Below are positions 43,302-52,749 of a DNA stretch of 64,000 bases, in pieces. Made by a program: the position numbers and the translations under genes. The stretch lies in NCBI GenBank assembly GCA_017889705.1, contig JAGGAB010000020.1, positions 111,118 to 175,117 of the forward strand, read 5' to 3'. Under the pieces are notes generated by a model, which did not search any database, was not told the origin of the DNA, and was given only the letters and a program-made list of their open reading frames with translations. The DNA comes from Bacillota bacterium. Its GTDB lineage: Bacteria > Bacillota > Negativicutes > Sporomusales > Sporomusaceae. Position 1 is the first letter of the stretch, and each line of letters opens with the position of its first letter.

Positions 43302-44084
43302 TCAAGAGGGAAAGCCAAAGTTTATTTCTATTTTGTGGTCAATTGCTACATCGTTGAGTGTGCTTAAGGCAGCAGCCTCTTCTGTTTTTAGTTGTAGCAT
43401 GGCCTGTTCGACCATCGTTAAATGTTTTTCCATCAATTTGCGGGCTGCCTGAGGTTTCTTTTGGATAATCGCTTGAAAAATATCACAGTGTGATTCATGC
43501 AAAAGCTTGGGCATATCTTTCTGTAAAAATAATTTTTGCCGCGAGAATTGTAGGGTGCTTGTCATAAGGTCGGAAACCGCACTCATAAGTTTAATTAATA
43601 TAGGATTATGGGCGGCTTCCAGTATGGCGAAATGAAATTCAGCATCGGCAGCAACGCCGATTTCACCGGAATTTACTTCATCCACCATAAGCTGCAACGC
43701 TTGCCGCATGTTTTGGATATCTTCCGCCGTAGCACGTTTGGCGGCCAATGAGGCAATTTCCAGTTCCAAAATTTTTCGCACTTCCAATAATTTCATGACA
43801 TCATCAACGTCAACCTGCAATAAGAAAGACAAGGGTTCCAACATGCCTTCAAACGAGACTTGCCGGACAAAACTGCCTTCACCCGGATGAATAGTAATAA
43901 CGCCCATCATCTCTAACGCACTGAAGGCTTCGCGGACAGAAGCCCTGCTCACGTTTAGCTTTTCTGAAAGCTCACGTTCTGACAACAGCTTGTCACCTGG
44001 CTGCAATTTTCCATCAACAATTAGTTTTTTTATTTGTTCAATTACTTCTTCATAGATTTTTTTAGTTTTAACTGGTTTAAACAT
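43302..44084 (-). CDS. FadR subfamily GntR regulator (LldR/LutR-like)
   Basis: 260 residues. Winged helix at the N-terminus: QPGDKLLSERELSEKLNVSR, then ASVREAFSALEMMGVITIHP. FCD domain with ligand residues in DAEFHFAILEAAHNP and LHESHCDIFQAI. GGAGG precedes the ATG at 44084. Being next to the lactate permease gene and on the same strand, it is the obvious candidate to bind TGGTC-type operators at 46121 and 46257. FadR-family regulators with FCD domains commonly recognise TGGT-N3-ACCA sites and are released by lactate. Confidence 0.88.
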   Translation of the reverse strand: MFKPVKTKKIYEEVIEQIKKLIVDGKLQPGDKLLSERELSEKLNVSRASVREAFSALEMMGVITIHPGEGSFVRQVSFEGMLEPLSFLLQVDVDDVMKLLEVRKILELEIASLAAKRATAEDIQNMRQALQLMVDEVNSGEIGVAADAEFHFAILEAAHNPILIKLMSAVSDLMTSTLQFSRQKLFLQKDMPKLLHESHCDIFQAIIQKKPQAARKLMEKHLTMVEQAMLQLKTEEAAALSTLNDVAIDHKIEINFGFPS

Positions 44085-44170
44085 TTAATCCTCCGTACTT
44101 CTTAATAATGACTTTGACTAAAACTAAAAGACAAGAAAGTACACGATGTTTGGTTACTACTATCAAATAT

Positions 44171-44201
44171 ATGGCGGGCTGCATTGGTTGCTGCCCGCCA
44201 T
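44171..44201. other. Perfect 9-bp hairpin in the regulator/permease gap
   Basis: ATGGCGGGC pairs with GCCCGCCAT around 13 nt. There is no T-run on either strand, so it is not a standard terminator. It sits between the regulator and the end of the lactate permease gene. Confidence 0.45.
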
Positions 44202-44325
44202 GTATTTGGTTGGTAACTGCATATAGTTTACCGTATTTGCAATTATTATATTTAAATCATACACTATTTTCTTTTTCGAGTCTATCTTCTGTTTCTGTGC
44301 TGGTTCTGTTATATCAGATAATTTC

Positions 44326-44369
44326 GACTAAAATTCTGACGGCGTCAAAACGCCGTCAGAATTTTAGTC
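44326..44369. repeat. Type-1 dispersed palindrome, copy 4
   Basis: GACTAAAATTCTGACGGCGT and ACGCCGTCAGAATTTTAGTC pair perfectly around CAAA, the most regular copy. It lies 5 nt beyond the stop of the lactate permease and may act as its 3' stabiliser or terminator. Confidence 0.8.
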
Positions 44370-44374
44370 TTCGT

Positions 44375-46003
44375 TTATGGAAGCATCCAAGTCAGATAAT
44401 AAGCCTGTAGATAAGTCATAATACCAACAATAACAGCTAAAATCAGAGAATGTTTTACGGTAAACCTAAACAAATCTCCTTCTTTGCCAACTAGGCCGGA
44501 AGCTGCTGTTGCTACCGCAATACTTTGCGGTGAAATCATTTTACCGCAAACGCCACCTGACGAGTTTGCTGCTACTGTTAAAATAGGATCAACACCAACC
44601 TGTGATCCGGTAACTGCCTGTAAATTTCCAAACAGAGCATTGGCGGAGGTGTCGGAGCCTGTTAAAAATACACCCAGCCATCCTAAGAACGGTGAAAAGA
44701 AGGGGAATAAAAAGCCTGTGCCTGATAGAAATAACCCGAGCGTAGAACTCATTCCCGAGTAATTCATGATATAAGCTAAGCCAAGCACGCAGGGGATTGT
44801 AATTAAAGGTTTTAGTAATTGTTGAATTGTTTTTGTAAAAATAGAGATGAACCTTCCTGGGCCAACGCCCAAAACAGCAGCTGTAATTATACTTGCAATA
44901 AATAAGGAAGTACCGGCAGCGCTCAACCAGTTTATTTTAAACAGTGCAGCCATTGAAGTAGGAGCTTTTGCAATTGGCGCTACTTGAACGATGAGTTTGT
45001 CCAAACCGGGAACTAATATTTTAAGGGTGACAGAGTCTAAAACAGCAACTACAGGCTTTAAGCCCCATAATATAACCATTACAGTCAAAATGATGAAGGG
45101 TGACCAAGCTTTGAATACCTTGCCGAAAGTTAAGTTGTTCTTATTGGTGACAATAGTAGGTGCTGGTTCGTTAGCAAAGCGCCATACTTTTGCCGGCTTC
45201 CAGAATTTTAGAAATACTGTTAGCGCAATGATGCAGGCAAGTGAAGATAAAATATCAGGAAGCTCTGGTCCGATATAGTTTGAAGAAAACCATTGCACAC
45301 CGGCAAAGGATATACCGGCAACTAAACAGGCAGGTAAAACTTCCTTGGTAGCCTTCCAACCGGACATTAGCATGACTAACCAGATCGGAATTATAACTGA
45401 GAGAAAAGGCAGTTGTCTGCCGACCATGGCGCTGATTTTCATCGTATCCAGGCCGGTAACTTGTCCGGCAACAATAATTGGAATCCCGATACCACCAAAA
45501 GCAACCGGAGCAGTGTTGGCAATCAAACATAAGCCGGCAGCATAGAGCGGGCTAAAACCAAGTCCAACCAGCATACCTGCTGAAATAGCGACAGGAGTTC
45601 CGAAGCCTGCAGCTCCTTCCAAAAAGGCACCAAAACCGAAAGCAATTAATAGAGCCTGTAAACGACGGTCATCTGTAATTGTAGCAATAGAGTCTTTGAC
45701 GATTTCAAATTGCCCTGTCTCAACCGTCATATTGTAAATAAAGATGGCAGTAAGAACAATCCAAAAAATAGGGAATATCCCATAAAAAGCACCCATTCCT
45801 GTTGCGGTGAGAGCAAGTGCTGCAGGCATTTTGTATATAAAAATGGCAACTAAGACTGCAGAAGTAACAGCAAAAGCACCGGCAATTTGTCCGGGAGTAC
45901 GGCGAATGGCAAGCAGATAGAAAATTATTATTATGGGAATTGCAGCGAAGAGGGATGAAAGTGCCAAATTGTTCATAGGATCATAAACTTGAGTCCACAT
46001 CAT
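44375..46003 (-). CDS. lldP: L-lactate permease (LctP family)
   Basis: 542 residues, about 13 membrane helices. LctP motifs include FGFGAFLEGAAGFGTPVAI, CLIANTAPVAFGGIGIPI, and the C-terminal ANSSGGVCGKMISPQSIAVA. It imports lactate (or glycolate) by proton symport. The frame opens at GTG 46012, but AGAGGT lies 7 nt before ATG 46003, which is preferred. Divergent from the lactate-oxidation genes, sharing a 300-nt control region with mirrored operators. Followed directly by a dispersed palindrome. Confidence 0.93.
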   Translation of the reverse strand: MMWTQVYDPMNNLALSSLFAAIPIIIIFYLLAIRRTPGQIAGAFAVTSAVLVAIFIYKMPAALALTATGMGAFYGIFPIFWIVLTAIFIYNMTVETGQFEIVKDSIATITDDRRLQALLIAFGFGAFLEGAAGFGTPVAISAGMLVGLGFSPLYAAGLCLIANTAPVAFGGIGIPIIVAGQVTGLDTMKISAMVGRQLPFLSVIIPIWLVMLMSGWKATKEVLPACLVAGISFAGVQWFSSNYIGPELPDILSSLACIIALTVFLKFWKPAKVWRFANEPAPTIVTNKNNLTFGKVFKAWSPFIILTVMVILWGLKPVVAVLDSVTLKILVPGLDKLIVQVAPIAKAPTSMAALFKINWLSAAGTSLFIASIITAAVLGVGPGRFISIFTKTIQQLLKPLITIPCVLGLAYIMNYSGMSSTLGLFLSGTGFLFPFFSPFLGWLGVFLTGSDTSANALFGNLQAVTGSQVGVDPILTVAANSSGGVCGKMISPQSIAVATAASGLVGKEGDLFRFTVKHSLILAVIVGIMTYLQAYYLTWMLP

Positions 46004-46120
46004 CAGATACACCTCTTTTTTTAATTAGCTGTTGAATTTAGGGCTGAGTAGTTTCTAAGAGTATTTGTTGCCTCACCTCACTTTGTACAAGCTAGATTAA
46101 ACACATACCATGCGGACTGG

Positions 46121-46131
46121 TGGTCTGACCA
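46121..46131. promoter_or_regulatory. Lactate regulator operator, permease side
   Basis: TGGTCTGACCA, read on the minus strand as ACTGGTCAGACCACCA directly after TACAC, so it overlaps the -10 box (TACACT) of the permease promoter. TTGACG 19 nt upstream on that strand may be the -35 box. Confidence 0.7.
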
Positions 46132-46256
46132 GTGTATCTCAATTTCAACATGAATCGTCAAAATCCTGCCTGTAAATTAAAATAATTCAAAAAAATAAAA
46201 AAATATAATTAATTTTTGAGATGAGAAGGATTTTTGTAAGAGCATTTAGAATATAC

Positions 46257-46267
46257 TGGTCAGACCA
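46257..46267. promoter_or_regulatory. Lactate regulator operator, oxidation-gene side
   Basis: TGGTCAGACCA within ACTGGTCAGACCACCA, identical over 16 nt to the permease-side copy on the other strand. It overlaps a TATACT -10 box; no good -35 box is seen 17 nt upstream, which is common for regulated promoters. About 50 nt before the LUD gene. Confidence 0.7.
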
Positions 46268-46314
46268 CCATACCAGAGCGGCGTTTTTAGCAAAACAAGA
46301 AAAGGACGTGAAGT

Positions 46315-46923
46315 ATGAAAAAAGTAAATAAGAACTGGAATGAAGCGTTTTCTAAGAAAAATTTTGGTAATCAATTTTGGGACGAGTTCGCAACCCGTGC
46401 GCAAAATGTTGCTGCTAAGGTAGTTCGGGTAAAAACGTCAGCAGAAGCACAAGCAGCTATTCTTGATATCATTACATCCAGTAATGCAAAAAAAGTGGTT
46501 GCTACCGAGGAAGTACTATCTCCAGGCAAAGGATTGGCAGCCGCTTTAAAAATGAGTGGTGTAGCTGTATACACAGCACAAGCTGATATTCGCAATCATG
46601 CTGATACTGCAGATGTCGGTATTGCCGGTGTTGAGTTTGGGATTGCGGAAACAGGCAGTGTTTGTGAAGACGGATTGGCTATTGAGCAGCGGTTGATTAC
46701 AACTTTGCCGCCAACATCTATTGTTATTTTGAATAGTAACCATATTGCCGCTAATATCCAGACGGCTTTTGAAGTAATTTCTAAAGTATTCGACAAGGGA
46801 TATATCAGCTTCATCACTGGCCCCAGTCGTACATCGGACATTGAGCGAGTTTTGACTATTGGTGTACATGGTCCTAGCCAACTGATAATTATTGCTATTG
46901 ATGAAGAGACAAAGGGGGTATAA
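46315..46923 (+). CDS. lldG: LUD domain protein (LutC/LldG)
   Basis: 202 residues, an LUD (lactate utilisation) domain spanning most of the protein, with the conserved GIAGVEFGIAETGSV and SRTSDIERVLTIGVHGP. It is a small subunit of the Fe-S lactate dehydrogenase complexes (LutABC/LldEFG). AAAGGACG precedes ATG 46315. Starts the oxidation operon; the fused Fe-S subunit follows by 3 nt. Confidence 0.92.
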   Translation: MKKVNKNWNEAFSKKNFGNQFWDEFATRAQNVAAKVVRVKTSAEAQAAILDIITSSNAKKVVATEEVLSPGKGLAAALKMSGVAVYTAQADIRNHADTADVGIAGVEFGIAETGSVCEDGLAIEQRLITTLPPTSIVILNSNHIAANIQTAFEVISKVFDKGYISFITGPSRTSDIERVLTIGVHGPSQLIIIAIDEETKGV

Positions 46924-46926
46924 ATA

Positions 46927-49098
46927 GTGACAAGTTCTAATCGCAATCTAAAACAAGAGATTAATGAAAAATTAATGGATGAGACTTTACGTGGTGCGTT
47001 GAATCGGTTTGCTGAAGCATATCCTATCGCCCGCGCCAAAGCCTACGAAAATGTGGATGATATTGATGCACTTCGTAATTCCTTGAGGGATATGAAAATA
47101 GACACTGTGGAAAGAATTGAGGAAATTGCCGACCAATTCGAAGTACAAGTAACTGCACGCGGTGGCAAGGTTTTTCGCGCCGAGGACGGAAATGCTCTCA
47201 AACAATACCTTTATAACTTATGCAAGGAAAAAGGGGTTAAACGGATTGCAAAATCGAAGTCTATGGCAACCGAAGAAATTCACCTGAATCATTTCCTGGA
47301 GGAAAAGGGGGTATATGTAAAGGAAACGGATTTAGGGGAATGGATTATTTCTATTGCTGGTCATAAACCTTCTCATATGGTTATGCCTGCGATTCACCTG
47401 GATCGTAACCAAGTTGCTGAATATTTTTCGCAAGAACTGCATAAAGATGTTGAGCCTGATATTGCCCAGATGGTCCAAGAAGCCAGAGTTGCCTTACGGG
47501 ACGAATTCCTATTAGCGGATATGGGCATTACCGGTGCTAACTTCGGCATTGCGGAAAATGGAGCCATTGGGTTAGTAACCAATGAAGGAAATGCACGGTT
47601 GGTTGCCACCTTACCGCCAATTCAAGTTGTTATCATTGGTTATGAAAAACTAATTCCAACAATTAAAGACGCTGTGCCTGTTTTACGTACTTTGCCACGA
47701 AATGCTACCGGGCAATTGATGACAAGCTATATGAGTATGATCTCAGGTCCCGCACCTGCACTAGTAAAGAAAGATGGGCAATGGGTAGAACAAGAGAAGG
47801 AACTTCATGTCATTCTGTTTGATAATGGACGGCTGAAGGCAGCAAAAGATGATAAACTAAAGCAAATTTACCAGTGTGTTCGCTGTGCCTCCTGTTTAAA
47901 TGTTTGTCCTGTGTATACTTTGGTTGGGGGGCATGTTTACGGGCATATTTATGCTGGTGGAATCGGCGCTATTTTAACTGCTTTATTAAACAGCATGAAT
48001 GACTTTAAACAAATTAACGAAATGTGTATTGGCTGCCGCCGGTGTACTGAAATTTGTCCGGGGAAGATCGATATTCCGGGCTTAATTGAATATCTGCGCG
48101 CTAAAACGGTAGAGCAGGAAGGTTTGCCTTTTGGCGTAAAAGCAGTTTTTGAAAATGTTCTTGCCAACCGTAAAGTATTCCATAATTTATTGCGATTGGC
48201 GTCTATTGGGCAAAAACCGTTTACAACTGGACGCTTAATCAGGCATTTGCCGTTATTTTTTGCCGGCTTAGCAAAAGACCGCAGTTTGCCTGCGGTTGCG
48301 GATAGACCTTTCAGAGACCGGGTGAAAAAGGTTACCAAGCAACTAGAGAAACCAAAAAAACGGATAGCCTTCTTCAGTGGTTGTAATATTGATTTTGTTT
48401 TCCCGGAAATCGGTGAGTCTGTTTATAAAGTTCTACAGGATCTTAATATGGAAATGGTGTTTCCCGAAGCGCAAAGCTGCTGTGGAAAACCGGTAATCGG
48501 TATGGGTGATTTGGAAACAGCCAGAAAAATTGCCAAACAAAATATTCTTGCTTTCGAAGAAGCCAAGGCGGATTATATTATGTTTGCCTGCCCAACATGT
48601 GCTGAAACTTGGCATCTTACCTATGTTGAATTATTTAAAGATGATTCGGAATGGAGCGAGAGAATTGAGAATTTAGCGCATAGTGTTCGTGAGTTTACAA
48701 GTTTTGTAGCTGGCGAGTACGAAAAGCTTGGACGACTTAAACAATCGGCTGGTGGGCAAAAAGTCACATATCATGATTCCTGCCATATGAAACGCGGCCT
48801 TAACATCTACACAGAACCAAGAGAGTTATTAGCTTCAACTCCTGGGTATGAGTTTGTGGAAATGAAGGAAAGTGATAAATGTTGTGGTATGGCCGGTGCC
48901 TTTGGTGTTAAATATACTGAGCTTTCAATGCCCATCCTAAAGAAAAAAGTCGACAATATTAAAGACTGCGGAGCTGACGTGATTGCTGTGGGGTGTCCTG
49001 CCTGCATGATGCAAATCCAGGGGGGCCTAGATAAACAAGCTCCGAATATTAAAATTAAGCATGTCGCTGAAATTATTGCAGAACGAATAAAAGACTAA
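46927..49098 (+). CDS. Fused LutB-LutA-like Fe-S lactate dehydrogenase subunit
   Basis: 723 residues, two usual subunits in one. Residues ~1-300 are an LUD domain (GITGANFGIAENGAIGLVTN). Next come two [4Fe-4S] motifs (CVRCASCLNVCPVY; CIGCRRCTEICPG). The C-terminal ~260 residues are two CCG heterodisulfide-type domains (SCCGKPVIGMGD; KCCGMAGAFG) with Cys in CPTCAETW and GCPACMMQIQ. It oxidises lactate to pyruvate without flavin and passes electrons through its clusters. GTG start after AAAGGGGG. The same fusion is known in sulphate reducers and some anaerobic Firmicutes, where LUD, Fe-S and CCG parts are joined. Confidence 0.93.
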   Translation: MTSSNRNLKQEINEKLMDETLRGALNRFAEAYPIARAKAYENVDDIDALRNSLRDMKIDTVERIEEIADQFEVQVTARGGKVFRAEDGNALKQYLYNLCKEKGVKRIAKSKSMATEEIHLNHFLEEKGVYVKETDLGEWIISIAGHKPSHMVMPAIHLDRNQVAEYFSQELHKDVEPDIAQMVQEARVALRDEFLLADMGITGANFGIAENGAIGLVTNEGNARLVATLPPIQVVIIGYEKLIPTIKDAVPVLRTLPRNATGQLMTSYMSMISGPAPALVKKDGQWVEQEKELHVILFDNGRLKAAKDDKLKQIYQCVRCASCLNVCPVYTLVGGHVYGHIYAGGIGAILTALLNSMNDFKQINEMCIGCRRCTEICPGKIDIPGLIEYLRAKTVEQEGLPFGVKAVFENVLANRKVFHNLLRLASIGQKPFTTGRLIRHLPLFFAGLAKDRSLPAVADRPFRDRVKKVTKQLEKPKKRIAFFSGCNIDFVFPEIGESVYKVLQDLNMEMVFPEAQSCCGKPVIGMGDLETARKIAKQNILAFEEAKADYIMFACPTCAETWHLTYVELFKDDSEWSERIENLAHSVREFTSFVAGEYEKLGRLKQSAGGQKVTYHDSCHMKRGLNIYTEPRELLASTPGYEFVEMKESDKCCGMAGAFGVKYTELSMPILKKKVDNIKDCGADVIAVGCPACMMQIQGGLDKQAPNIKIKHVAEIIAERIKD

Positions 49099-49148
49099 TA
49101 TAATTGAAAACATAGCAAGCTTAAAATTACCGGAAAAGAGGAATTCAA

Positions 49149-49571
49149 ATGAGCAGCGACTGTTTTTATTGTACTAAGGACCAAAGGCTGAAAGATTTGA
49201 TGATTGAAATATGTCAGTTGGGTGTCTCGACTTTGTATTTGTTTAAGGAACAGACCTACCGGGGACGGTGCATTGTGGCCTACAAAGGGCATATTAATGA
49301 ACTATACGAGCTGGAAGACAAAGAATTAGCACTCTTTATGCAGGATGTTAGCAGAGCGGCAAGCGCAATTAAAAAAGCATTTTCCCCTGAAAAAATAAAC
49401 TATGGTGCTTATTCAGACAAACTGCCTCATCTTCATTTTCATGTTGTTCCTAAATACAAAGACGGCTACACCTGGGGTGGCACATTTGAAATGTCTCCGG
49501 CAAATAAGCAGCATCTTAGTGATGCTGAATATCAGGAGATGATTGAGCTGATTAAGAAGAATTTACAATAA
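49149..49571 (+). CDS. HIT family nucleotide hydrolase
   Basis: 140 residues. The histidine triad HLHFHVV occurs near residue 97, with an N-terminal zinc-binding-like CFYC. HIT proteins hydrolyse nucleotidyl phosphoramidates and related dinucleotides. GAGGAATTC precedes ATG 49149, 50 nt after the lactate operon with no terminator between, so it is possibly cotranscribed. A functional link with lactate metabolism is not obvious. Confidence 0.9.
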   Translation: MSSDCFYCTKDQRLKDLMIEICQLGVSTLYLFKEQTYRGRCIVAYKGHINELYELEDKELALFMQDVSRAASAIKKAFSPEKINYGAYSDKLPHLHFHVVPKYKDGYTWGGTFEMSPANKQHLSDAEYQEMIELIKKNLQ

Positions 49572-49618
49572 AACAGCAGTCCGGAATACGGCACAATCAT
49601 AGGGCAATTAATTCACCA

Positions 49619-49647
49619 TTGACAATACGTTTTGTTACAAGTATACT
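49619..49647 (+). promoter_or_regulatory. Strong sigma-A promoter of ABC transporter operon
   Basis: TTGACA, 17-nt spacer, TATACT: close to consensus. The transcript would run about 60 nt before meeting the terminator at 49703. Confidence 0.75.
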
Positions 49648-49702
49648 AGATACATACTTTAATCATGGTTAATATCATAAGGTGAACACAATTTACTGGC
49701 AA

Positions 49703-49738
49703 AGGCGCCTGTTCTCTATCTAGAGACAGGCGTTTTTT
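49703..49738 (+). terminator. Leader terminator upstream of ABC genes
   Basis: GGCGCCTGTTCTC pairs imperfectly with GAGACAGGCG, followed by TTTTTTTATTT. It stands between the strong promoter and the first ABC gene, so it is either an attenuator or the end of a ~90-nt small RNA. Confidence 0.75.
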
Positions 49739-49766
49739 TATTTGCTGCGAGAGAGGAGGGAGAAAA

Positions 49767-50498
49767 ATGATTGCATTACAAGGTGTACAGAAGCATTTTG
49801 GTACAAATCATGTCCTAAAAGATATTGATTTGACAGTTGCGGAAGGTGAAAAAGTTGTAGTAATTGGACCAAGTGGCTCTGGCAAGAGTACGTTGATTCG
49901 CTCCATGAACCTCCTTGAAACACCGTCAAATGGCAAAATTTCGATTGATGGGGTAGAGCTGACAGCACCCAAAGCAAACGTAGCAAAGGTGCGGGAATCA
50001 GTTGCAATGGTTTTTCAGCAATTTAATCTGTATCCCCATAAGACAGTATTGGAGAATCTGACGCTGGCACCAATATTAATAAAAAAGGTGCCAAAAGCGG
50101 AAGCGGAAGAAATCGGATTGGCGTTTTTAGATAGGGTTGGTCTAAAAGAAAAAGCCAATGCCTATCCGGCCCAATTGTCTGGCGGACAGCAGCAACGTGT
50201 GGCAATAGCCCGGGCGCTTACCATGAAACCAAGAATTATGCTTTTTGACGAGCCTACATCAGCACTTGATCCTGAAATGATCCAGGAAGTACTGGATGTT
50301 ATGGTGGATTTGGCCAAAGAGGGTATTACCATGGTGGTAGTAACTCACGAAATGGGATTTGCCAGGCAGGTGGCTGATCGTGTAATCTTCATGGATGCAG
50401 GCCGCATTATCGAAGAAGGTACACCGGAACATTTTTTCGTGAATCCGGAAAATGACAGAACAAAGTTGTTTTTGAGTAAGATTCTTCGTTCCCATTAA
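49767..50498 (+). CDS. Polar amino-acid ABC transporter ATP-binding protein
   Basis: 243 residues. Walker [10 protein letters not shown] at about 32-40, Q-loop [13 protein letters not shown], signature [15 protein letters not shown], Walker [15 protein letters not shown] and the switch His in [10 protein letters not shown]. GlnQ/HisP branch. It powers the two permeases encoded downstream. GAGAGGAGGG precedes ATG 49767. First gene of a four-gene operon. Confidence 0.94.
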   Translation: MIALQGVQKHFGTNHVLKDIDLTVAEGEKVVVIGPSGSGKSTLIRSMNLLETPSNGKISIDGVELTAPKANVAKVRESVAMVFQQFNLYPHKTVLENLTLAPILIKKVPKAEAEEIGLAFLDRVGLKEKANAYPAQLSGGQQQRVAIARALTMKPRIMLFDEPTSALDPEMIQEVLDVMVDLAKEGITMVVVTHEMGFARQVADRVIFMDAGRIIEEGTPEHFFVNPENDRTKLFLSKILRSH

Positions 50499-50529
50499 TT
50501 TAAAAAATATATAAAAAGGAATGATGAGC

Positions 50530-51348
50530 ATGAAACGAATTAGCGTATTTCTATTATGTATTGTAACGGTAATCGGGTTGTTGGCAGCCGGTTGTGGTTC
50601 TGCTGATAATAAACCGGCGCAAAGCGCGCAAGCTGATACGGCAGCTGATATTAAAGCAATTAAAGATCGTGGTGTACTCAAAGTTGGCGTAAAAGTTGAT
50701 GTACCGAAATTTGGTTTTAAAGATCCGCAAACCAATAAAATTGACGGTTTGGAAATTGACATTGCCAGAGCGGTTGCCAAAAAAATTCTTGGCGATCCTA
50801 CCAAAATTGACGTACAAGGTGTAACTGCCAAAACACGCGGACCGCTATTAGATAATGGGGAAGTTGATCTGGTAATTGCTACTTTTACTATTACTGAAGA
50901 ACGTAAGCAAAGCTATAATTTCTCTGATCCATACTTCAAAGACGGTGTGGCCATGATGGTAAAGAAAAGCTCCGGTATTGAAGCAGTTAAAGACATGAAT
51001 GGCAAGAAAATTGGTGTGGCGCAAAGTGCTACTAGCCGTAAAGCTCTGCAGGAAGAAGCCGATAAAGCTGGCGTGAAAGTGCAGTTCCTGGAGTTTGGCA
51101 CTTATCCTGAGATTAAAACAGCATTAGACTCTGGTCGGATTGATGTATTCTCGGTTGACGGATCGATTTTAGCAGGTTATCTTGATGACAGCACCACCAT
51201 CTTAAAAGACCGGTTTGCTCCTCAAGAGTATGGTGTGGCTTCCAAAAAATCTAACGCGGCACTGGCTAAGGCGGTAAATGAAGTAATTGCTGATATGAAG
51301 AAGAATGGTGAATTAGATAAATTAGTGCAAAAATGGGGTATTAAGTAG
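50530..51348 (+). CDS. Amino-acid ABC transporter substrate-binding lipoprotein
   Basis: 272 residues. Lipoprotein signal LLCIVTVIGLLAAGCGSAD with the lipidated Cys near residue 22, followed by the two-lobed SBP_bac_3 fold (GVLKVGVKVDVPKFGFKDPQ; DGLEIDIARAVAKKILGD; FSDPYFKDGVAMMV). It binds a polar amino acid outside the inner membrane; lobe composition suggests glutamate/aspartate or glutamine, not provable here. ATG 50521 abuts AAAAAGGA; ATG 50530 has the right spacing. Confidence 0.92.
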   Translation: MKRISVFLLCIVTVIGLLAAGCGSADNKPAQSAQADTAADIKAIKDRGVLKVGVKVDVPKFGFKDPQTNKIDGLEIDIARAVAKKILGDPTKIDVQGVTAKTRGPLLDNGEVDLVIATFTITEERKQSYNFSDPYFKDGVAMMVKKSSGIEAVKDMNGKKIGVAQSATSRKALQEEADKAGVKVQFLEFGTYPEIKTALDSGRIDVFSVDGSILAGYLDDSTTILKDRFAPQEYGVASKKSNAALAKAVNEVIADMKKNGELDKLVQKWGIK

Positions 51349-52019
51349 TGAATGGACCTTTTGCGGACTATAAGTGGGCGGCATTGGCTCACGATTGGGC
51401 CGTATTTGGAGAAGGCTTTGCCAATACGGTGATGGTATCGTGTTTGGCGCTGGCCTTGGCCTTAGCGTTAGGTGTTTTGTTTGGTGTATTAGGTAGTTCC
51501 AATTGGAAGGTGTTTAAGGGGATTACCCGGGTGTATGTGGAAGCCATTCAAAATACTCCGCTGGTAATTCAGGTTTTCTTCCTTTACCATGGCTTGCCTC
51601 ATCTTGGCATTATGCTGCCTGTCTTTGCAGTAGGTGTACTAGGGGTAGGTATGTATCATGGGGCATATATTTCCGAAGTAGTACGCGCCGGTATCCAGGC
51701 TGTTCCGCGGGGACAGCTTGAGGCCGCTTATTCACAAGGCTTTTCTTTCTGGGGCGCCATGCGGTATATTATTTTGCCGCAGGCCAAGCGGATGGCGTTT
51801 CCGCCGCTGACAAATCAGGCAGTCAGTTTGATAAAAAACACCTCGGTACTAGCCATGGTGGCAGGCGGAGAGCTTATGTATCAGGCTGATTCCTGGTCAT
51901 CTACCAACCTGTATTATGGACCTGCTTATATTGCGACAGGGGTGCTTTATCTAATGCTTTGTCTGCCGCTGGCCACATATGCCAGAAAACTTGAGCGGAA
52001 GGCGGCGGTGAATGTATGA
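51348..52019 (+). CDS. Amino-acid ABC transporter permease 1
   Basis: 223 residues, about five membrane helices. HisM/GlnP type with EAA loop ...[19 protein letters not shown] and [16 protein letters not shown]. The GTG start overlaps the lipoprotein stop by one base. Pairs with the next permease to form the transmembrane channel. Confidence 0.92.
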   Translation: MNGPFADYKWAALAHDWAVFGEGFANTVMVSCLALALALALGVLFGVLGSSNWKVFKGITRVYVEAIQNTPLVIQVFFLYHGLPHLGIMLPVFAVGVLGVGMYHGAYISEVVRAGIQAVPRGQLEAAYSQGFSFWGAMRYIILPQAKRMAFPPLTNQAVSLIKNTSVLAMVAGGELMYQADSWSSTNLYYGPAYIATGVLYLMLCLPLATYARKLERKAAVNV

Positions 52020-52666
52020 TTAGTGAGCTGTTTAAGCCGGAGATTCTCTTGTTTTTAGCGGATGGTCTTCTGATTACACTGGAAATTTCGATATCCTCCA
52101 TTATACTTAGTTTGTTGCTGGGAATTGTCTTAGGTGTAGCCCGGTTTTCCGGTCATCGGATTTTTTCGCCTGCAGCGGCCGTGTATGTGGAAACAGTGCG
52201 AAATACGCCTACATTACTATTTATTCTCGGATTCAGGTTTATGACTAATTTGCCGCCGGTGCAGGCGGGCATTGCTGCCATGACAGTATTTACTTCAGCC
52301 ATTGTGGCTGAAATAGTACGCGGTGGATTAAATTCTATTCCGCGGGGACAATGGGAAGCGGGAAAATCACAGGGATTCGGGTATATTCAGGTGCTTTGCT
52401 ATATCATATTGCCGCAGGCACTGAAAAACATGATTCCACCGCTTGTTTCGCAAGGAACGACGATTATTAAGGATACGTCGTTTGTTTGGGCAGTCGGTAT
52501 TGAGGAACTGACCGGAAAAGGTATGATTATTATGGGTAAGTATGGCACAACCGCGCAGGTGTTTACCCTGTTTGGAATGATCGCCTTAACCTATTTTGTC
52601 TTAAACTATGCGCTGTCAACGTATGCCCGTATATTGCAGCGGCGAATGGCATTAAGCCGTTCTTAG
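52016..52666 (+). CDS. Amino-acid ABC transporter permease 2
   Basis: 216 residues, similar architecture to the preceding permease, with [20 protein letters not shown] and [16 protein letters not shown] as the ATPase-contact loop. Overlaps the first permease by 4 nt (ATGA). Last gene of the operon; a hairpin terminator follows. Confidence 0.92.
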   Translation: MISELFKPEILLFLADGLLITLEISISSIILSLLLGIVLGVARFSGHRIFSPAAAVYVETVRNTPTLLFILGFRFMTNLPPVQAGIAAMTVFTSAIVAEIVRGGLNSIPRGQWEAGKSQGFGYIQVLCYIILPQALKNMIPPLVSQGTTIIKDTSFVWAVGIEELTGKGMIIMGKYGTTAQVFTLFGMIALTYFVLNYALSTYARILQRRMALSRS

Positions 52667-52699
52667 GAAAAATGGCTAACAAGAATAACTATCTGATTG

Positions 52700-52745
52700 G
52701 CAACATCGCTTTACTGCTCTTGACGGTAAGCGGTGTTGTTTTTTT
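52700..52745 (+). terminator. Rho-independent terminator of ABC operon
   Basis: CAACATCGCTTTAC pairs with GTAAGCGGTGTTG, followed by eight or more T. Confidence 0.88.
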
Positions 52746-52749
52746 CGAT

